From Phragmites australis (lineage: Eukaryota; Streptophyta; Magnoliopsida; Poales; Poaceae): a DNA stretch of 64,000 bases. A program made the position numbers and the translations under genes. Numbering within the stretch: the stretch's first letter is position 1; each line of letters starts with the position of its first letter. The notes beneath the pieces are model-generated. The model searched no databases, had not been told where the DNA came from, and saw nothing but the letters and a program-made list of their open reading frames with translations. The stretch is from the NCBI RefSeq assembly GCF_958298935.1, contig NC_084940.1:6664001-6728000 (forward strand), read 5' to 3'. Positions 53,640 through 64,000 of this stretch are shown one piece after another.

Positions 53640-56187
53640 GGATGATCCATTGTCACGTCCCGGTGTCATGCGGTTTGTATCATCGAAGCAGCACGTCAAA
53701 TTTGAACAGCTAGGCTGACACTGTGCCGTCCATCATCGTGTCAACTCGAACGGTCACAATGCGCCGGCCTTCGCTCACTGTAGGTGCGCTCAAACCGATG
53801 GTCTTGCAACTTGCATCGCACGACGTGATTGGGAGAGATATACTCCATTGTTTGTGAACGCAACAAAAAGCATAACCTTGCAAGAACCAAAAATCAGAAA
53901 TTTGCACGACCTCAAAGAAAGAAAAAAGGAGCGGAAATACTACTCGAAGATTCTCCCCTTTTGGACGATATCTTCCGATTCCGAGAGTTCACATTGAAAC
54001 TGGACTGAAACCGCTTCTATTATTGCCATGTCTCGATCAAACGGTATTCGGCGTCACGACGGGTCCATGATCGATTCCTCTTTGCTGCTGTCACATTTGA
54101 GATCACATGGTGACATAGTGACATACATCGTTGTCGGTACTTGTACGGCTGTTACTATTGTTCCTGGAAACGAGACATGTACGTCTCTCTTTGTACTTTG
54201 CCCCCTAGAGCATACTAGTAATATCTTCGGACGAGATCCGGGCCGTGCATTAGAGGATCCGTGTCCGATATCTTTACCTTTCCAAATCGTATCGTAGCCG
54301 AGCAGGATGCCACCGAGTTCAGGACTAACTGCACACTATCCTTCCCAAATTCCCTAGTCTCTACCACAACAAGTACAGAAACCTGTATGAATTGAAAACC
54401 TTTTGCCTGATTGGAAGCTAGAGGCCTAAGCTGATTTTGCTTTTGCGATTGACATGCCTCAGCGGCAGCACTACAATGATCTGTTCTCCCGAACCAAGGA
54501 GAGCAGGCCGGCCGGCCGGCTGATGGAAAGGGGAGCGAATCGCGGGCAAAAGATATTGCCAATAAAAGCAACTGCGACGGACCGCCCATGCGCCACCGCG
54601 CGCCCCCGCCCCGTATCAGCAGCAGCAGCCTGCCAGCGCCAGTGCGCCACGCCACATCACACACGGCAGCAACAGTATGCGGCGTTGCCGGCGGTGGGGC
54701 TCGTGCGTACTATGCGCTCGCGTTCTGCGGGTAAGGGTAGGGCCCCTCGCTTCGGCGGCCGTGCCCCGGATGCGTCACCTGTGCCCCCTACCACTGGTGT
54801 AGCTTCAGGCCCGTTGGGTTATTGCGATATCTCTCGTCTGGTCTCTGCCCCTCTCACTAGTCTACGTCCGTCCGTGCCTGTCCAAGTGTCTAGTCGATCG
54901 ACATGAGCGCTTGATTGCTGCATGACTTCAGCAATTGCCGCCACCCCCAACCCACCGGCGTGGCGCGCCTGAGGCAGCCGCGGGTCCATGGCCGGCCCCT
55001 CTTTCTCGCGACGTTCACCTCGTTCAAATGCTTTTGATTCGGAAAGGAAATTTTATAAAATTAGATATTTTTAAAGATATCGTTTTTCATATGACACATG
55101 TTTTAATTTTTCTTTCTCCTATACATGATAACCGTTAAATTAAAAGAGAAATGATATGAATTAGAATTTCACGAGACTCTTTCTATAAAAATCTTATAAA
55201 ATTTATTTCTGTTAGTAGGGCTACCCGCCGTCTATCTGCTAACTGGTTCTGCTAGCTGGTTATGATTACGAGTGGTTGTAGATCATGCAGTTGCGCGCGT
55301 GATGTTACTGCGCAACGCGTTTGTTTCATGAGCTTCGGTTAAGTTTCTACGGTCGATCAGAGCGATAACAATCGTACGTACGCTGCCTCGCCTCCTAACG
55401 GTTACACTTTCGAGCGCGTGAGGCATACCCGAGATTCTGCACAGTGCATGGACGTACGCTCTATCGTCTCCTGCCGTGCAGGTGTGTCTACTAGCATACG
55501 TGCATTGGGAACAACCACAAGTATACACCGTACAATACTGTTGACATCGTATGGCCACTCACACCGTAGACCACTCGATCGTGGACTACAGGCTCCACCA
55601 TTCATGATCACGTTTTCTTTGAACCATCCTACCGTCCTGTCTGGACATACAAACTTCAATGTGTTCGTACGTCCCTAGACGTTCCAAACGTTCCAAACGA
55701 GCTAGATTTCACTAGTTGAGTTGTGCCTAACAAAACTTCAAAACCCCTCCCAAAGTCCCAGTCAAACCCAGGACTTTTTATAATATTATAAATGTGTACG
55801 GCAATTTCAGAAATATCGTAAGAATTCAAAAAATTACAAAAATATTACACTGTCGAGATGGTTTAGCGAAAATCAGTTTTCATAGCATGGAATAACGAAA
55901 ATATATATATTCACGGTTCCGTTTAACGAAAATTTAATTTTCACGTCTTCAAAGCGCAAAAATATGACATTTTCGTAGGGCCATTAAGAGAAAACAGGAG
56001 ATTTCATGTAACCATTGAGTGAAATACTTTTTGAGGGACCGTAGTGCGAAAACCAATTTTCACTAGACCATTTTTACAACAGTAGCACGAAACTATGCAC
56101 TGTTTCCCATGCACGATTAACCTTTACTCCACCTGTCGGTCGTTCCCGGCCACCTAGTGCGCATTCGGCCGAGTCGAGGCCAGTTGA
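53640..56187. other. Intergenic DNA, no supported gene
   Basis: Includes a 150-codon plus frame (54454-54906) rich in Ala/Arg/Pro/Ser with no domain, and A/T-rich DNA with AACGAAAAT words near 55860-56080. No element boundary is clear. Confidence 0.35.
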
Positions 56188-56320
56188 GAGAGAAGAGAGA
56201 AGAAAATGAAAGAAGAGAAGGAAGAAGAAGGAGGAGAGGCAAGAGAGGAAGGAGGTAGAAGGGAGAGGAAGGAGAATGAAGGAGGGAGAAGGAGGAGTAA
56301 GATAAAAAGGAAGGTAAAAA
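56188..56320 (+). repeat. Polypurine (GA-rich) tract
   Basis: About 130 nt of almost only A and G (AGAGAAGAGAGAAGAAAATG, GGAAGAAGAAGGAGGAG and so on) with a handful of pyrimidines. Possible triplex-forming or nucleosome-excluding DNA, or a decayed GA-rich leader. Confidence 0.85.
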
Positions 56321-56539
56321 AATTTAGCATGCTTTTGTTAGTTTTATTGTTTTAGTTATCTAATTTTAATTAGATATTTTTTTATTTGTCACCAGCTTTT
56401 TATTGTAGCAATTTTGACCTTCCGTCTTTTCCACGAAAAGTTTATAGAAAAAACGCAATGTTAACGAAAATTTCGGAGAAAAAACGTAAGGTTAAAATTG
56501 CTACAGTAAAAATGGTGACAAGTAAATAAAAATAGAGGT

Positions 56540-56765
56540 AGTATTTGTTAGTTGTAGATTTATGCAAAAATATTTGTTAGTTTTATATATATGTAGAAAT
56601 AATTTATATTAGGATAAATGAGTAGGGGAACAAATTTAGATGTTTGTAAAAATTATGTTAGATATATGTAGAAATATTTGTTAGTTTTAGATGTATATAG
56701 AAATATTTGTTAGTTTTAGATGTATGTAAAAATAACTTAGATGTATGTATGATGTAATATTTACT
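56540..56765 (+). repeat. Minisatellite-like repeats (TTGTTAGTTTTAGATGTATG)
   Basis: Five or six degenerate copies of a ~28-bp unit with TATTTGTTAGTTTTAGATG and GTAGAAA. Spacing is irregular. Confidence 0.65.
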
Positions 56766-57058
56766 TTAGAATAAATGGGTAGGGAAAGAAATTGTAGATT
56801 CAGTTCTGTTATCATATGGAGGTATAATTTAATTTGTGATATTTATTCTAGGTTATACATATTGAATTATGTATTTTTAAATATTTGTACTGATATGGTC
56901 TTAGTTGATATAATTTTTTGTTTAGTTTATGAATATTTTGTAGTTCGTTGTAAATTATGTCATGTCGTGGTTACGTGAAACGCTATAAGACTTAGAGTAA
57001 ACATTTTTTAAGTAAAATTTATTTGTTTTCTTTATAATATTATTTTAGATTTAGGTAA

Positions 57059-60054
57059 TGTAACACCCGGTTTTAAAGTAATAAAATTAGGTACAACACA
57101 TGTATATCAGGATCAAGTTCCATATATGTGTTACATCATTAATGCATCAACACAGTGTCATTATTACAATAGCATTATAACTTATTACAAAAAGGATCTG
57201 AGGGTCTAGAAGAAAAACATAACGGAAAAGAAAACTCAAACGTCAGAGCGTCTTTCATCTTCTACAGGCCTCAATCGAGGGCACACCAGCCTAGAAAATG
57301 AGCTTCGGATCGAAATCATCTCCATCAAAGGATAAAGCTTCATTAATGGCTTTTGAACAGCAGAATGATGCAAGCAAGGGAGCAACAAGTGTGAGTATAA
57401 AATATCCTCCGCAGGTGTAGGAAACTATGATATAGGACTTAAGTCAAGAAAAGGGACATTGGTTAACTGCACTAAACAACTATGACTTATAACTCCTACA
57501 ACATGCATTCTATTTACTAAGTGAGAACATAACTATAACCAGAGGGATTAATCATTAGATTCCATCCGACTACCAAGACATCAGGTAATTTCATTACTCG
57601 GCTACCCAACCAACCATACCAAAACTCTGATCACAACTAATCAAAAAGAAGTCCAATCCCGCTTTTGACCGTGAGCACGGCTAATCGATCAGTTTGATAC
57701 TATGTAGAGTTTCCATAGCTTTCCCCATGAGTCATGATTCTCGTGTTGCTTCACACTTCTAGAGGGTGGAGTCAGTGTCTCATTACAAGGCTTTTACAAA
57801 GCTTCCGCTGACTTTTAGGCACATACTAAGGTTTCACCGATAACAGTGATTCCATCACTGCAGAAGCCCCCTCTTGTGCCACCTAACCATCCACTGGTGT
57901 CCACAGAGTTAGAGGGGTGGCTAATTACTTGGCTAGATCATACCCGTATGAGCCTCGTGGTTGTGCGGTTTAACTTGGTTACAAGATTTAAGAACTGGTC
58001 CTTAGGATCTCACATAGAAACAACCACAAACTAATTGTGCATTTTTCGCACACGTGCATTCCCGTACCATCATCACACAACTATTCTGTTTGGATCTCTA
58101 TACCATGTTGCTACAAAATTACCATACTCGGTTCTTGTTGCATGGATATTAGTTAAGTTTAATATTTTTCCCAACTATGACAGCAACTAGCATGTCTATC
58201 ATTCATTTCCCATTACTCATCAATGGCGATAAGGATAATCGCACATTATCTAGTAAACCCTAATACGATATTCTAATTTAGACAAGCATGTAATGAAGAA
58301 TAAACTACTAGCATATAAACCCTAAATATAGGAGTAAGATATTCAAAGACACTTGCCTTCAGCTGAGTATTGCTCAAAGACTTCAAAAGTTTGATCTTGC
58401 AGGTTCACAAACTGCTCACTTCCTAATCGACACACCGGAAAAACATACAAGAAAAAAACCACTAAGAACAGCATAAAAAATAGTACTAAAACTAGGTAAA
58501 ACACTATAAAAGGGTTCTACACGTCTCTACGAGAATGTGTGCGTGAAAATCGCCCAAATCAAAGCTACAAGCAAAAAGTTATAAGCATTTGAAGTTCTAG
58601 GGGCTTTTCTGCAAATTTTACTTAATTTCAGAGAATAAACCAATTATTTTTATACTGAAAATCTTGATTATTGTGCATGCTGACGACAAAAAGTTAGAAA
58701 AGAATTACTTTTGTATTGAAAAAGAGGAAAACGAGTAATGGACCAGGCCCACGGTTGTGAATCGAAGAGGGGCGGGGGTTTGGGTTCACTGGTCCACCAT
58801 GGACCGAGGGCATCGGCGGTCTTGAGCACGGCGGCGAGACCACCAGAGATCAGCTAGAATCACGTTCCAGTGGCCAAGCTTTGCCGTTGAGTGGTGGAAA
58901 ACGGAGAGGAGCATGCGAGAATTCTCACCGAGGGCTCCACAAAGGTAGAGAGAGGTTGTGGACCGCTGACGACGGTGAGAGGCGACCGGCAGAGATAGGT
59001 CGATGACCGCTACAAAGGAATCCACGAGCACCTGTGCACATGGTGAGGGGATCGGCTTGGTCAATGAGAGCCCGGCGATAGAGAATGGATTCGGTAGAGC
59101 CACTCACCGAAGATGGGGAAGAAAACTGCACCGACGGCAAAACCAAGTGATAACACGGGTGTGAGCATGTGGAAAGTGTGTGGAAACTTGCCAAGAAGGT
59201 GAAGGGCGGCTTATAAACAAGAGAGAGAGAGAGAAACGGCTGATGGCTCCAATGGCCATAATGGCTTTGGTCTTCAATTTGATTGAGCAATAAAGAGGTG
59301 TAAAGAAGGGGGAAACGACCAGGGACACTTGATTGAGAGTTAAGGCACTAATTCCGACCATTTTGGGGAGAGGAGAGGGCATGGGGAGGCGCGACATTCA
59401 CGACGGCGGCGGCGGCGAAGTGGATCAAGCCGACAAAAGGTAGAAGGATGGGAGCTAACTCGGAGAGGCAGCTGGCGACTAATCGTGGTCCCACGTGGTA
59501 GAGAAAGAGGCGAGAGGGAGGCGGCTTGGGCGTGGGGTAGGCCGGTGGCTCGACATAGTCCCACGCGGAAGAGAGAGAGGTGGGCGGGAGGCGGCTCGGG
59601 CATGGGCAGGCTGGCTCTGCCCGGCAACTCGGCCCAGCGCGCGAAAGAGGGAGGGGAGTGGGGGTGTGGCCGAGCCGGCCCAAGCAGAAGAGGGAGGTGG
59701 AAGGCGGCACAGAAAGAAAAAAAAGTGGAGGGAGAGAGATGGGTCTTAGGCCGAGTGGAGAAGGGTTTTGGCCCAGAAAGGTTTAGGAAAAAAGAAAAAG
59801 CTTTTCATTTGAACTTTTAAACCATTTTCGCAAAGCGCCTTTAAACGACGCCTTCTAGCAAACTTTTGCAAATATTTTTCACTCATAAAAACCTATTGCA
59901 ACTACTACAACTTGAATGCATCAAACACGAATATAACCTATAGAAACTTAAATTTAGAAATTAATTTCTTTCTATTTGAACAAATATTACAACTCCTATT
60001 TAATTCTAGCAAAATTTTAAACTATTACAAAAAATAAAAATTTAGAGTGTTACT
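57059..60054 (-). mobile_element. Solo LTR (~3.0 kb) of a gypsy element
   Basis: The left end is TGTAACACCCGG. The right end, reversed, begins AGTAACACTCTAAATTTTTA. This gives the TGTAACACCC...GGGTGTTACA form common in grass gypsy LTRs, in minus orientation, with the terminal base pair on the right mutated. 5-bp flanks are GGTAA and GTTAA, one mismatch. There is no internal coding domain and no second LTR, so it is a solo LTR left by recombination. Open frames at 58786-59820 overlap on both strands and look non-coding. Confidence 0.75.
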
Positions 60055-60344
60055 GTTAATTTTAGTATTATCTTGTTATACATTTATGTAAGCTTTAATT
60101 AGATATTAAGAAAAAAAGAATTTAGATTATGCAGGTTCATTATGTATATAAGATTGCGGATTAGAAAAACTAATTGTAGGTTACATTTTAGGTTACGAAT
60201 ATTTAATTATAGTATAGAAAATATGTTTTGAAGAATTTTATTTGTAATTAACGGGAAAATAAATTGATAATTTGTTTTGATATATTTTTTATGTCGCAGT
60301 TATGTCAAACTATATAAGTCTTAGAGTTTTCTCTAGAAATGATA

Positions 60345-60800
60345 AAATCCAGAACGGTTCATCTGGTGTTGATTTGAGCAATTTTCCGTTTAACATCCTT
60401 GAGCACCCAAACCTTGAGGGTACAAGGATGAAGGAGATGATAATGTGGTTCACCCGATACTTTTAGTTGGATCGTGACATTTATTCTGTTACAGTACAAT
60501 GCATGTGGACTCATACGTTAGATCTTGTTTTTTAGAGTTAAAGTTGGTGTATCAAATTGACAAGTGGTTAAATGGTTGGAATGGTGTAGGCAGTGTGGGA
60601 CTGAGTACAATATGCTAGTGCAGGCACATCCAAGAGATGTGTATGATAGTAGCAGTGCAGCGACACCAGTAAAAGAAGATGATGGGCGGGGGCACGCAAT
60701 GTCAAGGGAGAAAGTTGAGCAGCGGCAAACGGCTGAGCTAGCAGTTGTTGCTAAAGAGACAATAATGTCGCCTGAAGAGGGGGTGAATAGATATTTTTAT
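60345..60800 (+). pseudogene. MULE-like N-terminal coding fragment
   Basis: One frame gives GVDLSNFPFNILEHPNLEGT, then MIMWFTRYF, a TAG, and LDRDIYSVTVQCMWTHT. After a frame change it gives VKWLEWCRQCGTEYNMLVQA with HPRDVY. This succession (hydrophobic 'HPNLEG', 'VQC-WT', 'WVKWL') resembles the N-terminal part seen in some grass MULE proteins. The match is from memory and is weak. No catalytic domain follows: the coding look ends near 60800. Confidence 0.35.
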
Positions 60801-60959
60801 GAAACTTCGACCTGTTTTACTATTTGGTCTAAACTTGCAGCAAAAATAAAACTAACTGATTTTTCACAACTAAAGAAACTAAATTTGCTAGGCTTAACTA
60901 GTGCACAATCACCCAAAATAAGTGTGAATGTTACAATCCTAGGGTGACAACGAAACCTA

Positions 60960-62784
60960 GCAAGACATTCATCAAAACTCTAATAAGACGGTCTGAAATT
61001 GCTATTCATCGGGAGTTTCAATACCGTTCGTCGGAAGTTTCAATTTTGTTCATCGGATGTTCTGATAGTGTTCATCAGAACTTCTAATCAGTTCAAAATG
61101 ACATATTTGAATATCATAAAATTAACTCAATGTATATAAAAATAAGCATACAAGCATAGATATCAAAGTAATACATAAGAGTAAGGAAATACGGAGACAA
61201 ATGATTTGTTACCGAAGTTCAGATGTCCACAGATATCATACGTCTCTGTTCAAAAAGCTTGGTCACGCTTGAGCTAGGTCTTTTTTTAACCTTTTTCTTC
61301 ACGAGGTTGCACATATGCACTCTTCACCTCCACTATAGTCAACTCCTACTCCACTCCAGAGATGATGGGTTCTGCAACCACTTTCGGGCCTCCTCACAAT
61401 CTTTACTTGGAGAGATCACCAGCAATCAACCACCGAGTCATCTAGGATACGATGGTCTCCAAGAGTAACAAACTCTCAAACTCGAGCACGATCAACACCA
61501 AGTGCTCAAACACACGCAACTAATGCAACACATGCGAGAAACCCAAGCTTCACACACCTCACACCTCACTCTATTCTCACTAAGCCACAAAGGCTTGAAT
61601 CTCACAAATATTTTATAGAGGGGAAGGGAGCACTCAAAGGTGGAACACAAAGTTCTAACACCTTTCACTATCACCATAAACGAAGCCAAGCAACTAGCCC
61701 TACTCAAGGAGGCCAAGGGGTATAAATACCCTACTCTCAAAAACTAGTTGTTGGACTCAAACTAAACATATATCCCAATGGTCGAGTCCTAGCAAAACTC
61801 ACTCCTAAACCTGGTAAAAACAACACATCAGAACTTCTGATCCCTAGATCGGAACTCCCGATTAAAAACTAACTCCAAACTAAGAACCCCGACCCTTCTG
61901 AACATCAGATGTTCTAACACATCGGAACTTCTAATCTACCCATTGTAACTTCTAATTATCAAAACTTCTGAATTCAGCATAGCTAACAATATGAAAACAG
62001 TGATAACTTTTAATCCTGAAATCTGATTTTGACGATTTTGGACTCTATGCCCTTCTGAACATCAGATGTTCTAACACATCGGAACTTCTAATCTAGCCAT
62101 TGTAACTTCTAATTATCAAAACTTCTGAATTCAGCATAGCTAACAATCTGAAAACAGTGATAACTTTTAATCCTGAAATCTGATTTTGACGATTTTGGAC
62201 TCTACGAAAAGCTTATTCAGAGGGCTACGCATCCCTACTGAATTCATGATCCCAAACACATTTGATCAAATCTAGTAAGACTCCAAAGATCGATTCAGAC
62301 ACTTTTTTCATTTTTTTCAAAGCTTAATCGTCCAAGATTAAACTACTAACCACATGGAATATGCCAAGCACCACTAAGTCCTGGCTACAACCACTTTTCT
62401 CCACTAAAGCCAACAACACAAAGGGTGAAATCTAAAACACCTTTTAGATACCCCGGACTCCTAAAGTGAACTTTCAACATAAATCTATCCCGCACTAAGC
62501 ACATGGTTTGAGCACTTGACACAACAGTCTAGCAATGCTTTCAGCAGCCCCTCTTGATAGTAAGGCTATCAATCCTATAATTCGGTCTCCCACCAAACTC
62601 CTAGAGACCGACAGAAACTAGAAAATATATTCTAATTATACCTTTGCCTTGAGCAATTTTATCGAACTTAATGAACACATCATCAAGCTTCGATACTTCC
62701 CATAGCTCTTCAAGGCTCATCATCAACTCCTCTTCTCTTGATGATGATGATCATCCCTCCTTCCATCTTGATCTTCAATTGATC
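60960..62784. other. LTR-like non-coding DNA
   Basis: Contains many TCGGAAGTTTC / GAACTTCTGAT-type words, as seen in long grass retrotransposon LTRs, and a 157-bp tandem duplication. No coding domain. Element ends not found; the sequence resumes after the hAT insertion at 63485. Confidence 0.4.
61893..62206 (+). repeat. 157-bp tandem duplication
   Basis: Copies 61893-62049 and 62050-62206 begin CCCTTCTGAACATCAGATG and differ at only a few bases (for example CTACCC/CTAGCC and ATATG/ATCTG). Confidence 0.92.
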
Positions 62785-63484
62785 CAGAGATGGCCAAATG
62801 GGCCTATCAGGCCGGCTCAGCACGGGCCCATTTAGGCATAGTCTGGCAACAACACGGCCCGAACGGCCTGGCTATTGTAACAAGTCGTGTCGTGCCTGCC
62901 CATGCGCCTCCCCCTTGGCCCATGACACGACTTGTTAGACACCGTGCCGTGCCGAGTCGGCCTGGGCACGATTACGGCCCGACGGAGTGGCTGGCCTGAT
63001 GGGCACTACAGGCACAGTGGGCACGGTGCCACGGGCGACCCGATGGCGCATGGGTGACCCGTCAGCGTAGCCGGTCCAAAAAAATAAAATAATGGATACA
63101 AAATTAAAAAAATAGAAAATAGATAAAATGAGACAAAATATAAAAATAGCTAAAAATTAAAAAATATATAGAAAATAGAAAATAGATGGGCTCAGGAGTG
63201 ATAGGCTGGATCGTGCCTTGCCATGCCATGCCCATGCCGGGCCAGATCATGCCTTGCCATGCCATGCCCGTGCTGGCCCGGGCTAGGCCGTCCTGTGCCA
63301 GCCTGACTTAGCCGGGTCGTGCCGTGCTGGCACACCGTGCCACGCGCTTGGCCTAGGCACGGCTCGTGGCCTTGTGTCGTGCCGGCGCAGCCCGTCTCGG
63401 CTCGGGCCATGGCATGCCTGGGTCATGCCTATAGTGTCATGCCTCAGGCCGACCTAGTAGGCACGATCCATTTGGGCATCTTTA
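62785..63484. mobile_element. Non-autonomous hAT element, 700 bp
   Basis: Termini are CAGAGATGGCCAAATGG and, reversed, TAAAGATGCCCAAATGG (14 of 17 match). Flanking 8-mers AATTGATC and ACTTGATC agree at 7 of 8, as expected for an aged hAT target duplication. The interior is rich in GGCCCG/CGTGCC words with many self-complementary segments and an AT-rich core (63070-63190). No transposase. Confidence 0.75.
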
Positions 63485-64000
63485 ACTTGATCTTCTAAAA
63501 GCTTGATGAAGTATATTTGATTGCTTCCCATGCAGCATGCATAGAAGACTCCTCTCTTTTCATCATCTTCATCCGGTTCACCACTTAGAGATGAACTGCA
63601 AGCATAAAGCATATAAGTTGTCCTCTAAGTTTGTCTTGATCTTGCTCTACCAACTTGGCATATTGAATATCTCAATTCAACTCATGTTTTCTTATTAAAC
63701 CTAACCCCAACTCACTCTCAAGCACAAAACACATAGATTAGTCCATAAAATCTAATTGATAACTTTATACCATAAGTCACTTAGTCTTCACAAATAACTT
63801 GGCTTCCACTCTTATTGTTAATTTTCATATGGAATCTAACCACACTCAGTCTCAAGCACATAGCGCATGAGTTAGTTCATAAAACTCAATTGACAATCTC
63901 ATACCTCTAGTTACTTGATCTCCACAAGTAACTTAGCCTTCAGGGTTATTGTCAATCTTCTCCTTCAACTCATGAGCATCACCTAGAGCTCATTTATCTC
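63485..64000. other. LTR-like DNA after hAT element
   Basis: Continues the sequence interrupted at 62784. Holds two related segments (63690-63790 and 63840-63930) with CACTCTCAAGCAC / CTCAGTCTCAAGCAC and ATAAAATCTAATTGATAAC-like words. These are degenerate internal repeats. No gene. Confidence 0.4.

Noticed and set aside
54454..54906. 150-codon plus frame as a gene
   Set aside because: Low-complexity, no domain, and no sign of introns or selection visible.
58786..59820. Gene inside the 57-60 kb block
   Set aside because: Overlapping frames on both strands in a G+C-rich LTR middle; the block has LTR termini and near target duplication.
62790..63410. Short frames in the hAT element as proteins
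   Set aside because: Gly/Ala/Arg/His-rich readings of structured repeat DNA on both strands.

Overview
This window reads as repeat-dense intergenic DNA from a grass (Poaceae) nuclear genome. Pointers are Tat-type Ty3/gypsy elements with an antisense extra ORF, CACTA elements with subterminal repeats, a Mutator-like element (MULE) with long terminal inverted repeats, GT-AG introns and HAK/KUP-like coding remnants. A panicoid grass is plausible, but that is inference. No complete, clearly functional host gene is visible. Most of the sequence is nested transposons at different stages of decay.

Layout. (1) 1-9.24 kb: the 3' half of a HAK/KUP-type potassium-transporter pseudogene (minus strand) is split by a MULE of about 8.1 kb (762-8902). 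Its TIRs are about 790 bp and each carries six 25-bp palindromes. Inside are three genes. One is an intact-looking four-exon gene for a protein with three tandem GRF-like zinc fingers (+). The second is a seven-exon plant mobile domain (PMD) gene (-). The third is a MuDR-type transposase gene (-) with SWIM and zinc-knuckle motifs. The two minus-strand genes carry five in-frame stops, most of them explained by single C-to-T or G-to-A changes. (2) 9.24-13.3 kb: an array of hairpin-type repeats, a half CACTA element and an LTR-like stretch. (3) 13.4-16.05 kb: a truncated Ty3/gypsy pol fragment (-). (4) 16-21.7 kb: repeats, an Ac/Ds-like end, and a 1.65-kb non-autonomous CACTA (19279-20933) carrying a piece of a DHHC S-acyltransferase gene. 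(5) 21.72-23.14 kb: a ZMYM1/TTF-type hAT transposase pseudogene, cut by the next element. (6) 23143-37356: a 14.2-kb Tat-lineage Ty3/gypsy element with both LTRs, decayed gag-pol (+) and a decayed antisense ORF (-). (7) 37.4-42.6 kb: non-coding repeat-like DNA and a region of nested direct and inverted duplications. (8) 42616-47668: a Ty1/copia element (-) with perfect 5-bp target duplications. (9) 47.7-57 kb: low-copy-looking DNA with two weak gene candidates, a pair of tandem AT-rich Helitron-like units, a purine tract and minisatellite-like repeats. (10) 57059-60054: a solo LTR. (11) 60.3-64 kb: a MULE-like N-terminal coding fragment, then LTR-like DNA holding a 157-bp tandem duplication and a 700-bp non-autonomous hAT element.

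The most coherent multi-gene unit is the MULE. Its inverted TIRs probably supply a promoter at each end: one for the GRF-finger gene, the other for the transposase and possibly the downstream PMD gene, whose first exon overlaps the transposase's last exon in another frame. The GRF and PMD coding ends converge and overlap by 53 bp. All boundaries come from reading the sequence by eye. No database search, alignment software or expression evidence was available.
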